Assembly: GCA_002344065.1 (NCBI GenBank)
Contig: DDTK01000007.1
Span: forward strand, 124,001 to 188,000
Direction of reading: 5' to 3'
From: Flammeovirgaceae bacterium UBA2366
Lineage (GTDB): Bacteria; Bacteroidota; Bacteroidia; Cytophagales; Cyclobacteriaceae
Length of the DNA: 64,000 bases
Notes under the pieces: model-generated
The model's input: the letters and a program-made list of their open reading frames with translations, nothing else
Database searches by the model: none
Told to the model about the DNA's origin: nothing
Position numbers and translations under genes: made by a program
Shown: piece by piece, positions 8,283 to 16,380 of the stretch
Numbering within the stretch: the stretch's first letter is position 1
Layout of the letters: each line of letters opens with the position of its first letter

Positions 8283-9473
8283 CTATTCAAAGAAGCACAC
8301 CGATCCGCCTACCCACGTTTTATTCATATTAAATTTTACGCCAATCATTTCTCCGCGGCTTAACCGGGCGAGGTTGGTGACCAAACGTGGACGAGCCTCT
8401 CCCCTCTCCCAGACAAACAATAACCTGATTTCAGTTTTCACTAAACCATCAGGTGCCTGGATAACTGGTTCATATTGGATTTTCCGTTGCAATAAAAAGT
8501 TATGACCTTCTTCAGAAGGAATGGAGGTCAGGTCTTCTTTTTTAACGTGGAAGATGATGCCGCTGCCTGAAAAAGAGAATAGGGGTTTCAGTACATAGTT
8601 TTGCAGATCATCAGGAAAGTGTTCATAGTCGCTTAAAAACCTACACTCAGGAACATACTCACTTTTGATAAAGGGCATGGTGAATTTGCTGATGCGGAAA
8701 AACCAGTTGGGATGCCCGGCCCACTCTACATCCACTTCTTCGGTCAGGTTAAAGTCAAGCTGCAAATCTTTACGGGCGTTCAGCTCATCAAAAATTACAC
8801 GATTGTAGATACGCTTCACCTGGGTTTTCTTCCCGTTATGCGAATAAAATAATTTTCTTCCTTCCCGCTTCAGATCACCAATGTGTATAGGCTCAATGCC
8901 AGTGTAATGTTTGGTTACCACAAAATCGATTGCTGTGTTTTGTTGAAGCGGATCGATTTCCAGCAAAATTACTTCTGCCGGATCATGGTCATTCAGTAAT
9001 ATTCTTTTTATCAACTGCTGGTATTCAGCGCTACTCAACCCAATATGTGAATTTAGATTTTCAGGAATCGGAAAGTGCTCGCGATAGCGATTAGATAGAA
9101 AATCCTGCCAGCAAAACAATGAAGGGAAACCCTGCATCTCAATGAGCTGAGGTTGCAGTTCACCGGTTGATGATTTTACAATACCAAAATCAAGAGCCAT
9201 AAAGAGTGTATGGTCATCTTCATTGGGTACGTATAAATCTTTTGGTATTGCGCGTTCGGTTTTTTTCTTGAGTTCATCACTCACCAAAATGTCAACGATG
9301 CTATCCGAAGCACGAAGTAATTTTTGCTTCAAGTCGTGGCCAACAAATACGGGTGTTTCGGCTACCCGAAATTTTACCGGAAAATTATAGTAGCGATTAA
9401 GGGCATCAATAAACTGATTATACTTTTCATCTGAAAAGAACTGGTTGTATTCACGCCTGACCGGATCGATCAT
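8283..9473 (-). CDS. Circularly permuted ATP-grasp-like protein (predicted ligase)
   Basis: A 396-residue protein of unassigned specificity with ATP-grasp-type motifs in an unusual order. QLIEMQGFPS (109-118), which resembles the Mg-binding Glu motif usually near the C-terminus, comes first. YVLKPLFSFSGSGI (293-306, a nucleotide-binding Lys and Gly-rich loop), FLLQRKI (326-332) and KTEIRLLFVW (346-355) follow. That order recalls the glutathionylspermidine-synthase type of circular permutation. ATP-grasp enzymes join a carboxylate to an amine or thiol through an acyl-phosphate. Its ATG overlaps the stop of the amidotransferase-like gene by four bases, so the two are translationally coupled. 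It is the last gene of the cluster. The family assignment is by eye and the substrate is unknown. Confidence 0.68.
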   Translation of the reverse strand: MIDPVRREYNQFFSDEKYNQFIDALNRYYNFPVKFRVAETPVFVGHDLKQKLLRASDSIVDILVSDELKKKTERAIPKDLYVPNEDDHTLFMALDFGIVKSSTGELQPQLIEMQGFPSLFCWQDFLSNRYREHFPIPENLNSHIGLSSAEYQQLIKRILLNDHDPAEVILLEIDPLQQNTAIDFVVTKHYTGIEPIHIGDLKREGRKLFYSHNGKKTQVKRIYNRVIFDELNARKDLQLDFNLTEEVDVEWAGHPNWFFRISKFTMPFIKSEYVPECRFLSDYEHFPDDLQNYVLKPLFSFSGSGIIFHVKKEDLTSIPSEEGHNFLLQRKIQYEPVIQAPDGLVKTEIRLLFVWERGEARPRLVTNLARLSRGEMIGVKFNMNKTWVGGSVCFFE

Positions 9474-10309
9474 GATAAAACGGAAGATAACTGTGTTTGC
9501 AGGCCCATCATTAAAAAGCGAGGTACCACGGCATGATACGTAGCCATAATTTTATCGGGATCACCCAGGTGTTCCAGCATATCCCAGTATTTTTTTTCTC
9601 CGTGTTTCTGGATCACCAAGTCTTTCTTGTCTTCGCGCAACAGGTACATGCGCATACCGGGGGCATCAGCTTCCGGATGAAATTGTGTGCCGATGAAGGC
9701 TTCATCAAACCGAATGGCCATCACCGCCCTGTCGAGATGAACATGCGGACGCACCTTTTCAAGGGCCAGTAAAGAGCCGCCTCTGTTTTTTATTTTGGAA
9801 AGATTGGGATCTGTTATCTGGTAATCGCGTGAATCAACTGCCCAAAGGGGGTCATTCAGACTTCTGAACAATGGTTCGTGCATGCCCTCATCCGTTTTGT
9901 GCACAGGCATTACTCCAAACGAAGTGCTTTTGCGTTTGGTAACTTTTGCATAACCATAATACCGGCAATACAACTGAAAGGAATGACAAATCAGCAACAC
10001 GTGCTTTTTGTCTTGCGGATGGTTCGCATTATGTTCATGAAGCGCATCAATTAAAGAGAAATATTTTTTTTCCCACAATGACCCCTCACTATCCAACGGA
10101 CTTCCCGGGCCGCCACTGCTGATGTAGATATCATAATCGGTTTCGGGTACTTCACAATTCAACCGAACATCAAAAATATCAAAAGTAACAGGCAGGTGAG
10201 AGTCTGCTGTGAATTCCTGTATGAGTTGCCGAATGCCGCGCATCCCTTCATTGGGCATTCCTTCATATAAATCAAGTACAGCTATTCGTATGCTATCCCT
10301 TGCTATCAA
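9470..10309 (-). CDS. Class I glutamine amidotransferase-like protein
   Basis: A 279-residue GATase1-fold protein. It has the oxyanion-side GGPGSP motif (66-71), a nucleophile elbow LLICHSFQ with Cys108, and FHPEAD with His211 and Glu213, so the Cys-His-Glu triad looks intact. Stand-alone members release ammonia from glutamine or hydrolyse gamma-glutamyl bonds. No synthetase domain is fused to it. It lies between the GCS2 ligase and the permuted ATP-grasp gene, so it may supply ammonia to, or trim products of, those ligases (inference). No ATG fits: the first strand IRIAVLDL begins at residue 7 after a TTG at 10309, so TTG is the likely start. The last 60 residues extend beyond the usual domain. 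Confidence 0.82.
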   Translation of the reverse strand: MIARDSIRIAVLDLYEGMPNEGMRGIRQLIQEFTADSHLPVTFDIFDVRLNCEVPETDYDIYISSGGPGSPLDSEGSLWEKKYFSLIDALHEHNANHPQDKKHVLLICHSFQLYCRYYGYAKVTKRKSTSFGVMPVHKTDEGMHEPLFRSLNDPLWAVDSRDYQITDPNLSKIKNRGGSLLALEKVRPHVHLDRAVMAIRFDEAFIGTQFHPEADAPGMRMYLLREDKKDLVIQKHGEKKYWDMLEHLGDPDKIMATYHAVVPRFLMMGLQTQLSSVLS

Positions 10310-10342
10310 CGTAATAATTTTTTCAGTTAAAAATTTAATGCT

Positions 10343-11437
10343 TTAACAATTGCCTGTTTCAGCAATTATGTAGTCAACCACATTTTCCAGGTTACCGGTT
10401 TGGTTAAATACAGCCAATTGCCGATCCGCCCCGGTACCTTGCTCAAGCATGGTGTAAACATAATTGATGGCTTCGCGGCTTCCAAGTTCATCAACCACAT
10501 CGTCAATAAACTCAAGAAGTTCTTTTATTAGCGCCCGCGTTTCTACTTCAGCTTGTTTGCCAAAATCAATCAACTTGCCATCAATGCCATACCGGCATGC
10601 ACGCCACTTATTTTCATTAATGAGGGCACGCGTATAAACAATGAAACTCATGTTTTGCTTGCGCAGCTTGTATAATTTAGCTACCAACGCCTGAAATACA
10701 GCTGCAATAGCTAATGTTTCTTCCACGCGGGTAGGCACATCACAAATGCGGAATTCAATGGTATCGAAAAAGGGATGTACACGTACATCCCACCAGATTT
10801 TTTTTGCGTTGTCAATACAACCCGTTTTAATCAGCAGGTTTACATAATTCTTAAACTCATCCCAGTCAGCGAAATAATCGGGTAAACCGGTACGCGGAAA
10901 TTTATCGAATACTTTCGTGCGAAAGGATTTGAAACCTGTATTTCGTCCTTCCCAAAACGGACTGTTACACGAGAGCGCATAAACGTGTGGCAGAAAGTAC
11001 CGAATGGTATTCATGATATGAATAGCCATATTCTTGTCAGCAATACCCACATGAACATGTAAACCGAAAATCAAATTGGAGCGAGCCGCTTCCTGCATTT
11101 CGTTCACGATTTCATCGTAGCGTGGATTGGGTGTAATCAGTTGTTTCGACCAATGTGAAAAAGGGTGCGTGCCGGCAGCTCCAATTCGAAAGCCCATGTT
11201 TTGTGCAATACCACAAACCAACTTTCGCAGGCCACGTATGTCGGCACTGGCTTCCTGAATATCGGCACAAATACCGGTGCCTACTTCCACCACAGCCTGG
11301 TGCATTTCTGCTTTTACACGGTCTTTTAAAATATGCTGGGCGGCATCAACAATCCGTTGATCATGCGAGGTGAGTTCGCGGGTAACCGGATCAATCACCA
11401 TGTACTCCTCTTCAATGCCAATCGTAAATTTTTCCAT
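10343..11437 (-). CDS. Carboxylate-amine ligase, GCS2/YbdK family (COG2170)
   Basis: Relative of plant and proteobacterial glutamate-cysteine ligase in the YbdK family, which forms an amide between a carboxylate (typically glutamate) and an amine with ATP. The N-terminal GIEEEYM (7-13) carries the metal-binding glutamates. GLHVHVGI (125-132) and SPFWEGRNTG (159-168) are further family motifs, and the length of 364 is normal. It starts with ATG 30 bases after the ATP-grasp gene and is followed after 33 bases by the amidotransferase-like gene. YbdK itself has only weak glutamate-cysteine ligase activity in vitro, so a glutathione role should not be assumed. The real acceptor is unknown. Confidence 0.93.
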   Translation of the reverse strand: MEKFTIGIEEEYMVIDPVTRELTSHDQRIVDAAQHILKDRVKAEMHQAVVEVGTGICADIQEASADIRGLRKLVCGIAQNMGFRIGAAGTHPFSHWSKQLITPNPRYDEIVNEMQEAARSNLIFGLHVHVGIADKNMAIHIMNTIRYFLPHVYALSCNSPFWEGRNTGFKSFRTKVFDKFPRTGLPDYFADWDEFKNYVNLLIKTGCIDNAKKIWWDVRVHPFFDTIEFRICDVPTRVEETLAIAAVFQALVAKLYKLRKQNMSFIVYTRALINENKWRACRYGIDGKLIDFGKQAEVETRALIKELLEFIDDVVDELGSREAINYVYTMLEQGTGADRQLAVFNQTGNLENVVDYIIAETGNC

Positions 11438-11467
11438 AGACTTTACCCTTAACCTTTCGAGGAGATT

Positions 11468-12478
11468 TTATTTTGATTTTGTTTTTGCTGCTGCTTTGGG
11501 TTTGGCTGCGGGCTTAGCGGCCGAGCCTTTTAAATAGTTTGAAACCGAATCGGTAACAAATGTGCCCCACGTCAGGTTGTCTTTACCGGGTTTTTGTTGT
11601 TGAGCCCGTTCAACAGCCATTTTAGCGGCATGCTCTACCACCCATTCAAAATTTTCCTGTCCAACGGAATGCACATCTGCATCGGGTGCAGGATTGCAAA
11701 AGTCGATGGCATAGGGAATTCCGTTTCGTACTGCTAATTCTACGGTATTGAAATCATAACCCAGTGCGTTGCAAAGTTGCAATACATAGTCATTTACTTT
11801 TTTCAAGAGCTTTTCAGATGCCGGTGGTCCATTGATCACGTAACGCAAGTGATGTGGATTGCGCGGTTCATATTGCATAATTCGAACATACCTTCTGCCC
11901 AGGCAGTAGCATCGGAAGTATTCTTCAAAAATGATTTCTTCTTGCAGCATCATCACCAGTTGGCCGGTTTCTTTATAGGCTGTAAAGAATTCATCCATGT
12001 TGTTGAGCTTGTATACACTCTTCCATCCTCCGCCAGCGTGGGGTTTCATATAAGCGGGCCAGCCGATATATTCAAAAATCTTTTCCCACGAGAGTGGGAA
12101 TTTTAAATTCCGAAACGATTCATCACTGGTATCGGTAGGTTTATCGTGTGAAGGAAGAATAACGGTTTTCGGTACGGGTACACCAAGTTTTACGGCCAAC
12201 GCATTGTTAAAGAATTTTTCATCGGCACTCCACCAAAACGGATTGTTAATAACGGCCGCGCCACCAATAGCTGCATTTTTTAAATACGCCCGGTAAAAAG
12301 GTACATCCTGCGAAATGCGATCAATAATTACTGCGTAGTCACTGGCTTCACCTTGTTCAACTTTGTCGATCATCACCGGCTCGGCAACGATATCTTTTAA
12401 GCCCATTTTGTTAACGCGCTCAACAAACGCTTCCGGAAAGGTGCGTTCCATGCCGTGAAGTATTCCTATTTTTTTCAT
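11468..12478 (-). CDS. ATP-grasp domain ligase (D-Ala-D-Ala ligase/RimK-like fold)
   Basis: A 336-residue ATP-grasp enzyme in canonical order: an N-terminal pre-ATP-grasp region, then PAYMKPHAGGGWKSVYKL (141-158, with Lys145 for the nucleotide and a Gly-rich loop), LQEEIIFEEYF (178-188), and the Mg-binding pair DFNTVELAV (242-250) and AIDFCNPAPD (257-266). The C-terminus is an Ala/Pro/Lys-rich tail from about residue 318. It would join a carboxylate to an amine, like its neighbours. It is 15 bases downstream of the COG4947-like esterase and 30 bases upstream of the GCS2 gene, so a single transcript is likely. No specificity can be assigned. Confidence 0.85.
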   Translation of the reverse strand: MKKIGILHGMERTFPEAFVERVNKMGLKDIVAEPVMIDKVEQGEASDYAVIIDRISQDVPFYRAYLKNAAIGGAAVINNPFWWSADEKFFNNALAVKLGVPVPKTVILPSHDKPTDTSDESFRNLKFPLSWEKIFEYIGWPAYMKPHAGGGWKSVYKLNNMDEFFTAYKETGQLVMMLQEEIIFEEYFRCYCLGRRYVRIMQYEPRNPHHLRYVINGPPASEKLLKKVNDYVLQLCNALGYDFNTVELAVRNGIPYAIDFCNPAPDADVHSVGQENFEWVVEHAAKMAVERAQQQKPGKDNLTWGTFVTDSVSNYLKGSAAKPAAKPKAAAKTKSK

Positions 12479-12493
12479 GTGTATTTGTTTTCG

Positions 12494-13204
12494 TTATTTA
12501 ATTAAGGAGAGGTAATGCGGAAACATTTCGCGCCATGCAGGCCAATCGTGTGGGTGTTCATGCCGCACATCCAGCCAGTGATTGATGCCTTTGTTACGTA
12601 AAATTTCAGCCATCTTTTCGTTTGCGCTCCAGCACATATCATGTGTGCCGGTGCCCAATACTACAAACATATCGTGGAAGTGATGGTTTTGGGCATTGGG
12701 AATAAAGTCGGGTGGATTGTTAAAATAAACGTTGTCATCGTAATGCCCATCCAGTTGATCTTTTATATCGAACGCAGCCCCCATATTGAAAACATACTTC
12801 ACAACTTCCGGATGACGAAAAGCAAAATTGGTGGCATGGTAGCCTCCAAAGCTGCAACCGGCTGTAGCCACACGATGTACGCCTGTTTCGCGCTGCATCA
12901 GCGGCACTAATTCGTGTGTTAAAAACTGATCGTACCAGATGTGATTTTTAACCCGGTCAGCCGGATGAATGTTTTTATTATACCAACTCATCGAGTCAAC
13001 TCCATCCGGACAATAGATTTTTACAAGGCCTTCATCCAGAAACCAGGATACACTATCAATTAATTTAAAATCTTTATTCTCATAATAACTGCCCATGGAG
13101 GTGGGAAACAGGATGAGGGGGTATCCGCGTGTGCCAAACGCAAGGGTACCAATCTCTCTGCCAAGATTGGGACTGTACCATTTGTGGAAATGTTCGTGGG
13201 GCAT
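12494..13204 (-). CDS. Alpha/beta-hydrolase esterase, COG4947-like
   Basis: A 236-residue cytosolic hydrolase with no signal peptide. The nucleophile elbow is GCSFGG with Ser118. A His-rich HEHPHDWPAW segment near residue 214-223 probably contains the catalytic His, and an Asp near 189 could be the acid. The length and the N-terminal FHKWYSPNLGREIGTLAFG pattern fit the uncharacterised esterase group COG4947. It is the first gene of the leftward cluster and its upstream region contains the palindromic element. In this setting it may hydrolyse an ester or amide product of the ligases, or protect against one; this is inference from gene order. Confidence 0.82.
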   Translation of the reverse strand: MPHEHFHKWYSPNLGREIGTLAFGTRGYPLILFPTSMGSYYENKDFKLIDSVSWFLDEGLVKIYCPDGVDSMSWYNKNIHPADRVKNHIWYDQFLTHELVPLMQRETGVHRVATAGCSFGGYHATNFAFRHPEVVKYVFNMGAAFDIKDQLDGHYDDNVYFNNPPDFIPNAQNHHFHDMFVVLGTGTHDMCWSANEKMAEILRNKGINHWLDVRHEHPHDWPAWREMFPHYLSLIK

Positions 13205-13233
13205 AAATCAGGTTATTAGTAAACTTATCTGAA

Positions 13234-13384
13234 TGTCCGTTTGATGTCCTAATTAAAACCTCACCCCGTCCCTGCCTACCGGCAGGCAGGCTCGTACCTC
13301 GGACACCCCTCTCCTGCGGGAGAGGGGAAGGGGTGAGGTGTTAATGTGGTGATGCTCTATTAATTTTAGGACGTTAAACGGATA
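13234..13384. repeat. Palindromic intergenic element with nested hairpins and imperfect terminal inverted repeats
   Basis: The outer arms (about 13234-13257 and 13361-13384) are imperfect inverted repeats sharing TCCGTTT and GTCCTAA. Inside, CCTCACCCC (13259-13267) pairs exactly with GGGGTGAGG (13330-13338). Two more hairpins are nested: CCTGCC/GGCAGG (13271-13286) and CCCCTCTCC/GGAGAGGGG (13306-13327). It carries no ORF. The CCTGCCTACCGGCAGGCAGG core is a motif I associate with dispersed intergenic repeats in Bacteroidota. It fills most of the divergent promoter region of two esterase genes. Confidence 0.75.
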
Positions 13385-13444
13385 CTCACCTAAACTTATA
13401 TTTTTACAGCCTGAAAATAAGCATTTAGGCATAAATAAAATTCA

Positions 13445-14257
13445 TTGACCGCCAAACATCATTACCATTTAGAGCGCCTTACGGATGTTCATTCCAAACT
13501 TCTGGACCGCGATACTGTAGTCGATATTTTTTTACCCTATCAGTTTGAAAAAGCGGAAAAGCCTTTTCCGCTGCTGATCCTGAATGATGGACAGGATGGA
13601 GATGCGATAGCCTTGAAAGAAACCCTTGAGGAACTTACGCTAAATAAGTTCATAAAAGATATTGTAGTAGTGGCTGTTCATGCCGGTGATCGCATGCAGG
13701 AGTATGGGGTGGCCAGCCACCCCGATTTTAAAAAGCGGGGGAAAAAGGCAAAGGATTACAGCCGCTTCGTTATGACGGAGTTGATACCCTACATTCATTA
13801 CCGGTATTCTATTTCCGATGCGGTTGCCGATAGGGCGATAGCCGGATTTTCCATGGGTGGTCTTTCGGCTGTTGATATTGCCTGGCATCATGCCGATTAC
13901 TTTGGCAAAGCGGGTGCGTTTAGCGGATCATTTTGGTGGCGCAGACGCGATTCGAAAAGCCGGTTGTATTCCGATACCCGCGACAGGATTATACATAGTG
14001 TTATCCGGAAAGGAAGGTATAAGCCGGGGTTAAAATTTTGGTTTCAAGCCGGATTATTGGATGAAACGGCTGATCGAAATAAAAATGGTGTAATTGATTC
14101 GATTGATGATACGCTGGACCTGATTGTTGAGCTGACTAAAAAAGGTTACCGTCCTTTTCACGACATCCAGTATTATGAGATGACTGATGGCGAACACAAC
14201 TTACCCACCTGGAAGCGCGCCATGCCGGAGTTTTTGAAGTGGGCGTTTAAAAGTTGA
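13445..14257 (+). CDS. Fes/esterase-D-like alpha/beta hydrolase
   Basis: A 270-residue cytosolic putative esterase. The nucleophile elbow AGFSMGG places Ser136, and a likely catalytic His251 lies in DGEHNLPTW near the C-terminus. The overall layout matches the enterochelin-esterase/feruloyl-esterase-like group (COG2382/COG2819). There is no signal peptide. A stop at 13436-13438 and the lack of an early ATG leave TTG at 13445 as the only plausible start. It is transcribed away from the amidoligase cluster, sharing the 240-base region with the palindromic element, so a functional link is likely but not proven. Confidence 0.83.
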   Translation: MTAKHHYHLERLTDVHSKLLDRDTVVDIFLPYQFEKAEKPFPLLILNDGQDGDAIALKETLEELTLNKFIKDIVVVAVHAGDRMQEYGVASHPDFKKRGKKAKDYSRFVMTELIPYIHYRYSISDAVADRAIAGFSMGGLSAVDIAWHHADYFGKAGAFSGSFWWRRRDSKSRLYSDTRDRIIHSVIRKGRYKPGLKFWFQAGLLDETADRNKNGVIDSIDDTLDLIVELTKKGYRPFHDIQYYEMTDGEHNLPTWKRAMPEFLKWAFKS

Positions 14258-14293
14258 TTCGTTAACGATTTGATGTGTTGATGGAAAGATTAA

Positions 14294-15256
14294 TCAGATT
14301 GATTTAGGTTTTAGAGTAAATTCAATGTTTCGCTTTAACCCTTCAAAGCCGGTACGCTTTACCGCTGACTTTTTAAAAATTTTCTGAAACACTTCTTCCG
14401 TCATTTCTTTCCAATCATTCCCCGACAATTTTTCCAGTTCAGCATGTGGTTTAAAACGGCTTTCATTGTGTGGTTGTGAGAAACGGTTCCACGGGCAAAC
14501 ATCCTGACAGATGTCGCACCCGAAAATCCAGTTTTCGAATTTTCCTTTTACTTCATTTGGTATTTCTTCCTTCAATTCAATAGTGAAATAGGAAATGCAT
14601 TTACTTCCATCCACAACGTACGGTTGTGGAATGGCATCCGTTGGGCAGGCATCCATGCAGGCCGTGCATGTGCCGCAGTAATCTTTTATCGGTCCGTCAT
14701 ATTCCAGTTCCAGATCAAGTATAAGTTCAGCAAGAAAAAAGAAACTACCCATCGATCGGTTTAACAGCAAGGAATTTTTCCCAATCCAACCGATTCCCGA
14801 TTTTTTTGCCCACACGCGTTCCATCACCGGGGCTGAATCAACAAACGCACGGCCGTTAACTTCACCAACTTCTTCATGGATCAAGAATAGAAATTCTTTG
14901 AGTTTATCTTTTATCACAAAATGATAATCCTCACCATAAGCATACTTGGCAATTTTTAAGTTGTGAATGTTGGCCAGGTCTTTTTCGGGATAATAGTTGT
15001 ACATCAGGCTTACAACCGATTTTGCTCCCTCTACGAGTTTGGTTGGATCAAGACGTTTATCGAAGTGATTTTCGAGGTAGCTCATTTTTCCCTGGTAGCC
15101 TTTCGATAACCAGGTTTCTAATTTATCTGCTTCCTCTTCCAGAAATACCGCTTTTGAGATACCGCAAAAACTAAAACCGAGTTTTGCGGCTGTGGATTTT
15201 ATGAAGTGCGTTTGGGTTTTTGGCGATGATGATTTCAAGTTCAATCTTTTAATCAA
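14294..15256 (-). CDS. queG: Epoxyqueuosine reductase
   Basis: Reduces epoxyqueuosine to queuosine in the wobble position of tRNAs with GUN anticodons, using cobalamin and two 4Fe-4S clusters. The ferredoxin-like cysteines are C194, C197, C200, C204 and C220, C247, C250, C254 (CGTCTACMDACP and CDICQDVCP). FVDSAPVMER (138-147) holds the conserved active-site Asp140. Its start overlaps the ruvB stop by 8 bases if TTG at 15256 is used; TTG codons at residues 5 and 7 are alternatives and no ATG is available. The length of about 315-320 is usual. Confidence 0.95.
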   Translation of the reverse strand: MIKRLNLKSSSPKTQTHFIKSTAAKLGFSFCGISKAVFLEEEADKLETWLSKGYQGKMSYLENHFDKRLDPTKLVEGAKSVVSLMYNYYPEKDLANIHNLKIAKYAYGEDYHFVIKDKLKEFLFLIHEEVGEVNGRAFVDSAPVMERVWAKKSGIGWIGKNSLLLNRSMGSFFFLAELILDLELEYDGPIKDYCGTCTACMDACPTDAIPQPYVVDGSKCISYFTIELKEEIPNEVKGKFENWIFGCDICQDVCPWNRFSQPHNESRFKPHAELEKLSGNDWKEMTEEVFQKIFKKSAVKRTGFEGLKRNIEFTLKPKSI

Positions 15257-16280
15257 ACAACCCCGGCCTTTTCGATTGGGGCGGAGCGAGCTTTAGGTGT
15301 TTGTAGGCCAATTCTGTTGCTTCACGTCCGCGTGAAGTTCGTTTAATGTACCCCTCTTGAATTAAGAATGGCTCATATACTTCTTCAATGGTTTCTGCTT
15401 CATCGCCCACGGCCGTGGCAATGGTAGTTAATCCGACAGGACCGCCTTTAAATTTTTCGATAATGGTTAGCAGAATTCGGTTGTCCATTTCATCCAGTCC
15501 GTGTTCATCCACGTCCAGCGCTTTCAACGCCATTTGTGCAATGGCCAGGGTAATCGTTCCATCACCTTTAATTTGTGCAAAGTCCCGTGTTCTACGTAAA
15601 AGGTTATTGGCAATACGTGGTGTTCCGCGGCTTCTTCGTGCAATTTCAAATGCGGCATCCTCTTCAATTGGAGTATTCAGAATACTGGCTGACCGATGAA
15701 TGATTTTATTCAGCAAGGCTGCATCATAGTATTCCAAACGAGCATTAATACCAAAGCGTGCCCGTAATGGTGAGGTGAGTAGACCAGCCCGTGTGGTTGC
15801 ACCGATTAGTGTAAAGGGATTTAATCCGATTTGAATTGATCGTGCATTCGGACCGGTATCAAGCATGATGTCAATTTTGAAATCCTCCATAGCTGAATAG
15901 AGGTATTCTTCTACAATTGGATTAAGCCGGTGGATTTCGTCTATAAATAGAACATCATGCGCCTCGAGGTTGGTTAGTAAGCCGGCCAGGTCGCTGGGTT
16001 TGTCAAGCACCGGGCCTGAGGTAATTTTTATATTTGTTTCCAGTTCGTTGGCAATAATGTAGGATAGCGTTGTTTTGCCAAGGCCGGGAGGGCCATGAAG
16101 CAGCACATGGTCCAGTGGCTCGCTGCGCTGCTTAGCCGCCTGTACAAACACCTTTATGTTATCAACAACCTTTTGCTGTCCGGTAAAATCACTGAACGAA
16201 AGCGGCCTGAGTGCTTTTTCAAATTCTTTTTCGGCTGCTGATTGGTTTTCGGAACTGCCCTGCAAATAATCCTCGCGCAT
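15249..16280 (-). CDS. ruvB: Holliday junction branch-migration helicase subunit RuvB
   Basis: AAA+ motor that with RuvA and RuvC drives branch migration of recombination intermediates. Walker A GPPGLGKTT is at 63-71, Walker B VLFIDEIH at 110-117, and the arginine-finger/sensor region GATTRAGLLTSPLRARFG follows. The C-terminal winged helix ends at the usual length (343 aa). An ATG at 16280 is preceded on the minus strand by TACCTTCG (16302-16295), close to the TAnnTTTG promoter core. It is followed by the overlapping queG gene; ruvA and ruvC are not nearby. Confidence 0.97.
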   Translation of the reverse strand: MREDYLQGSSENQSAAEKEFEKALRPLSFSDFTGQQKVVDNIKVFVQAAKQRSEPLDHVLLHGPPGLGKTTLSYIIANELETNIKITSGPVLDKPSDLAGLLTNLEAHDVLFIDEIHRLNPIVEEYLYSAMEDFKIDIMLDTGPNARSIQIGLNPFTLIGATTRAGLLTSPLRARFGINARLEYYDAALLNKIIHRSASILNTPIEEDAAFEIARRSRGTPRIANNLLRRTRDFAQIKGDGTITLAIAQMALKALDVDEHGLDEMDNRILLTIIEKFKGGPVGLTTIATAVGDEAETIEEVYEPFLIQEGYIKRTSRGREATELAYKHLKLAPPQSKRPGLFD

Positions 16281-16380
16281 GAACTAGAGTTTTGCGAAGG
16301 TACTCAATTCGATGGATTTTGTTAAAGCAACACTGTTGCATTAACGCAATTTCCATAACTTGCGCCTTCATTTTTGGGGT

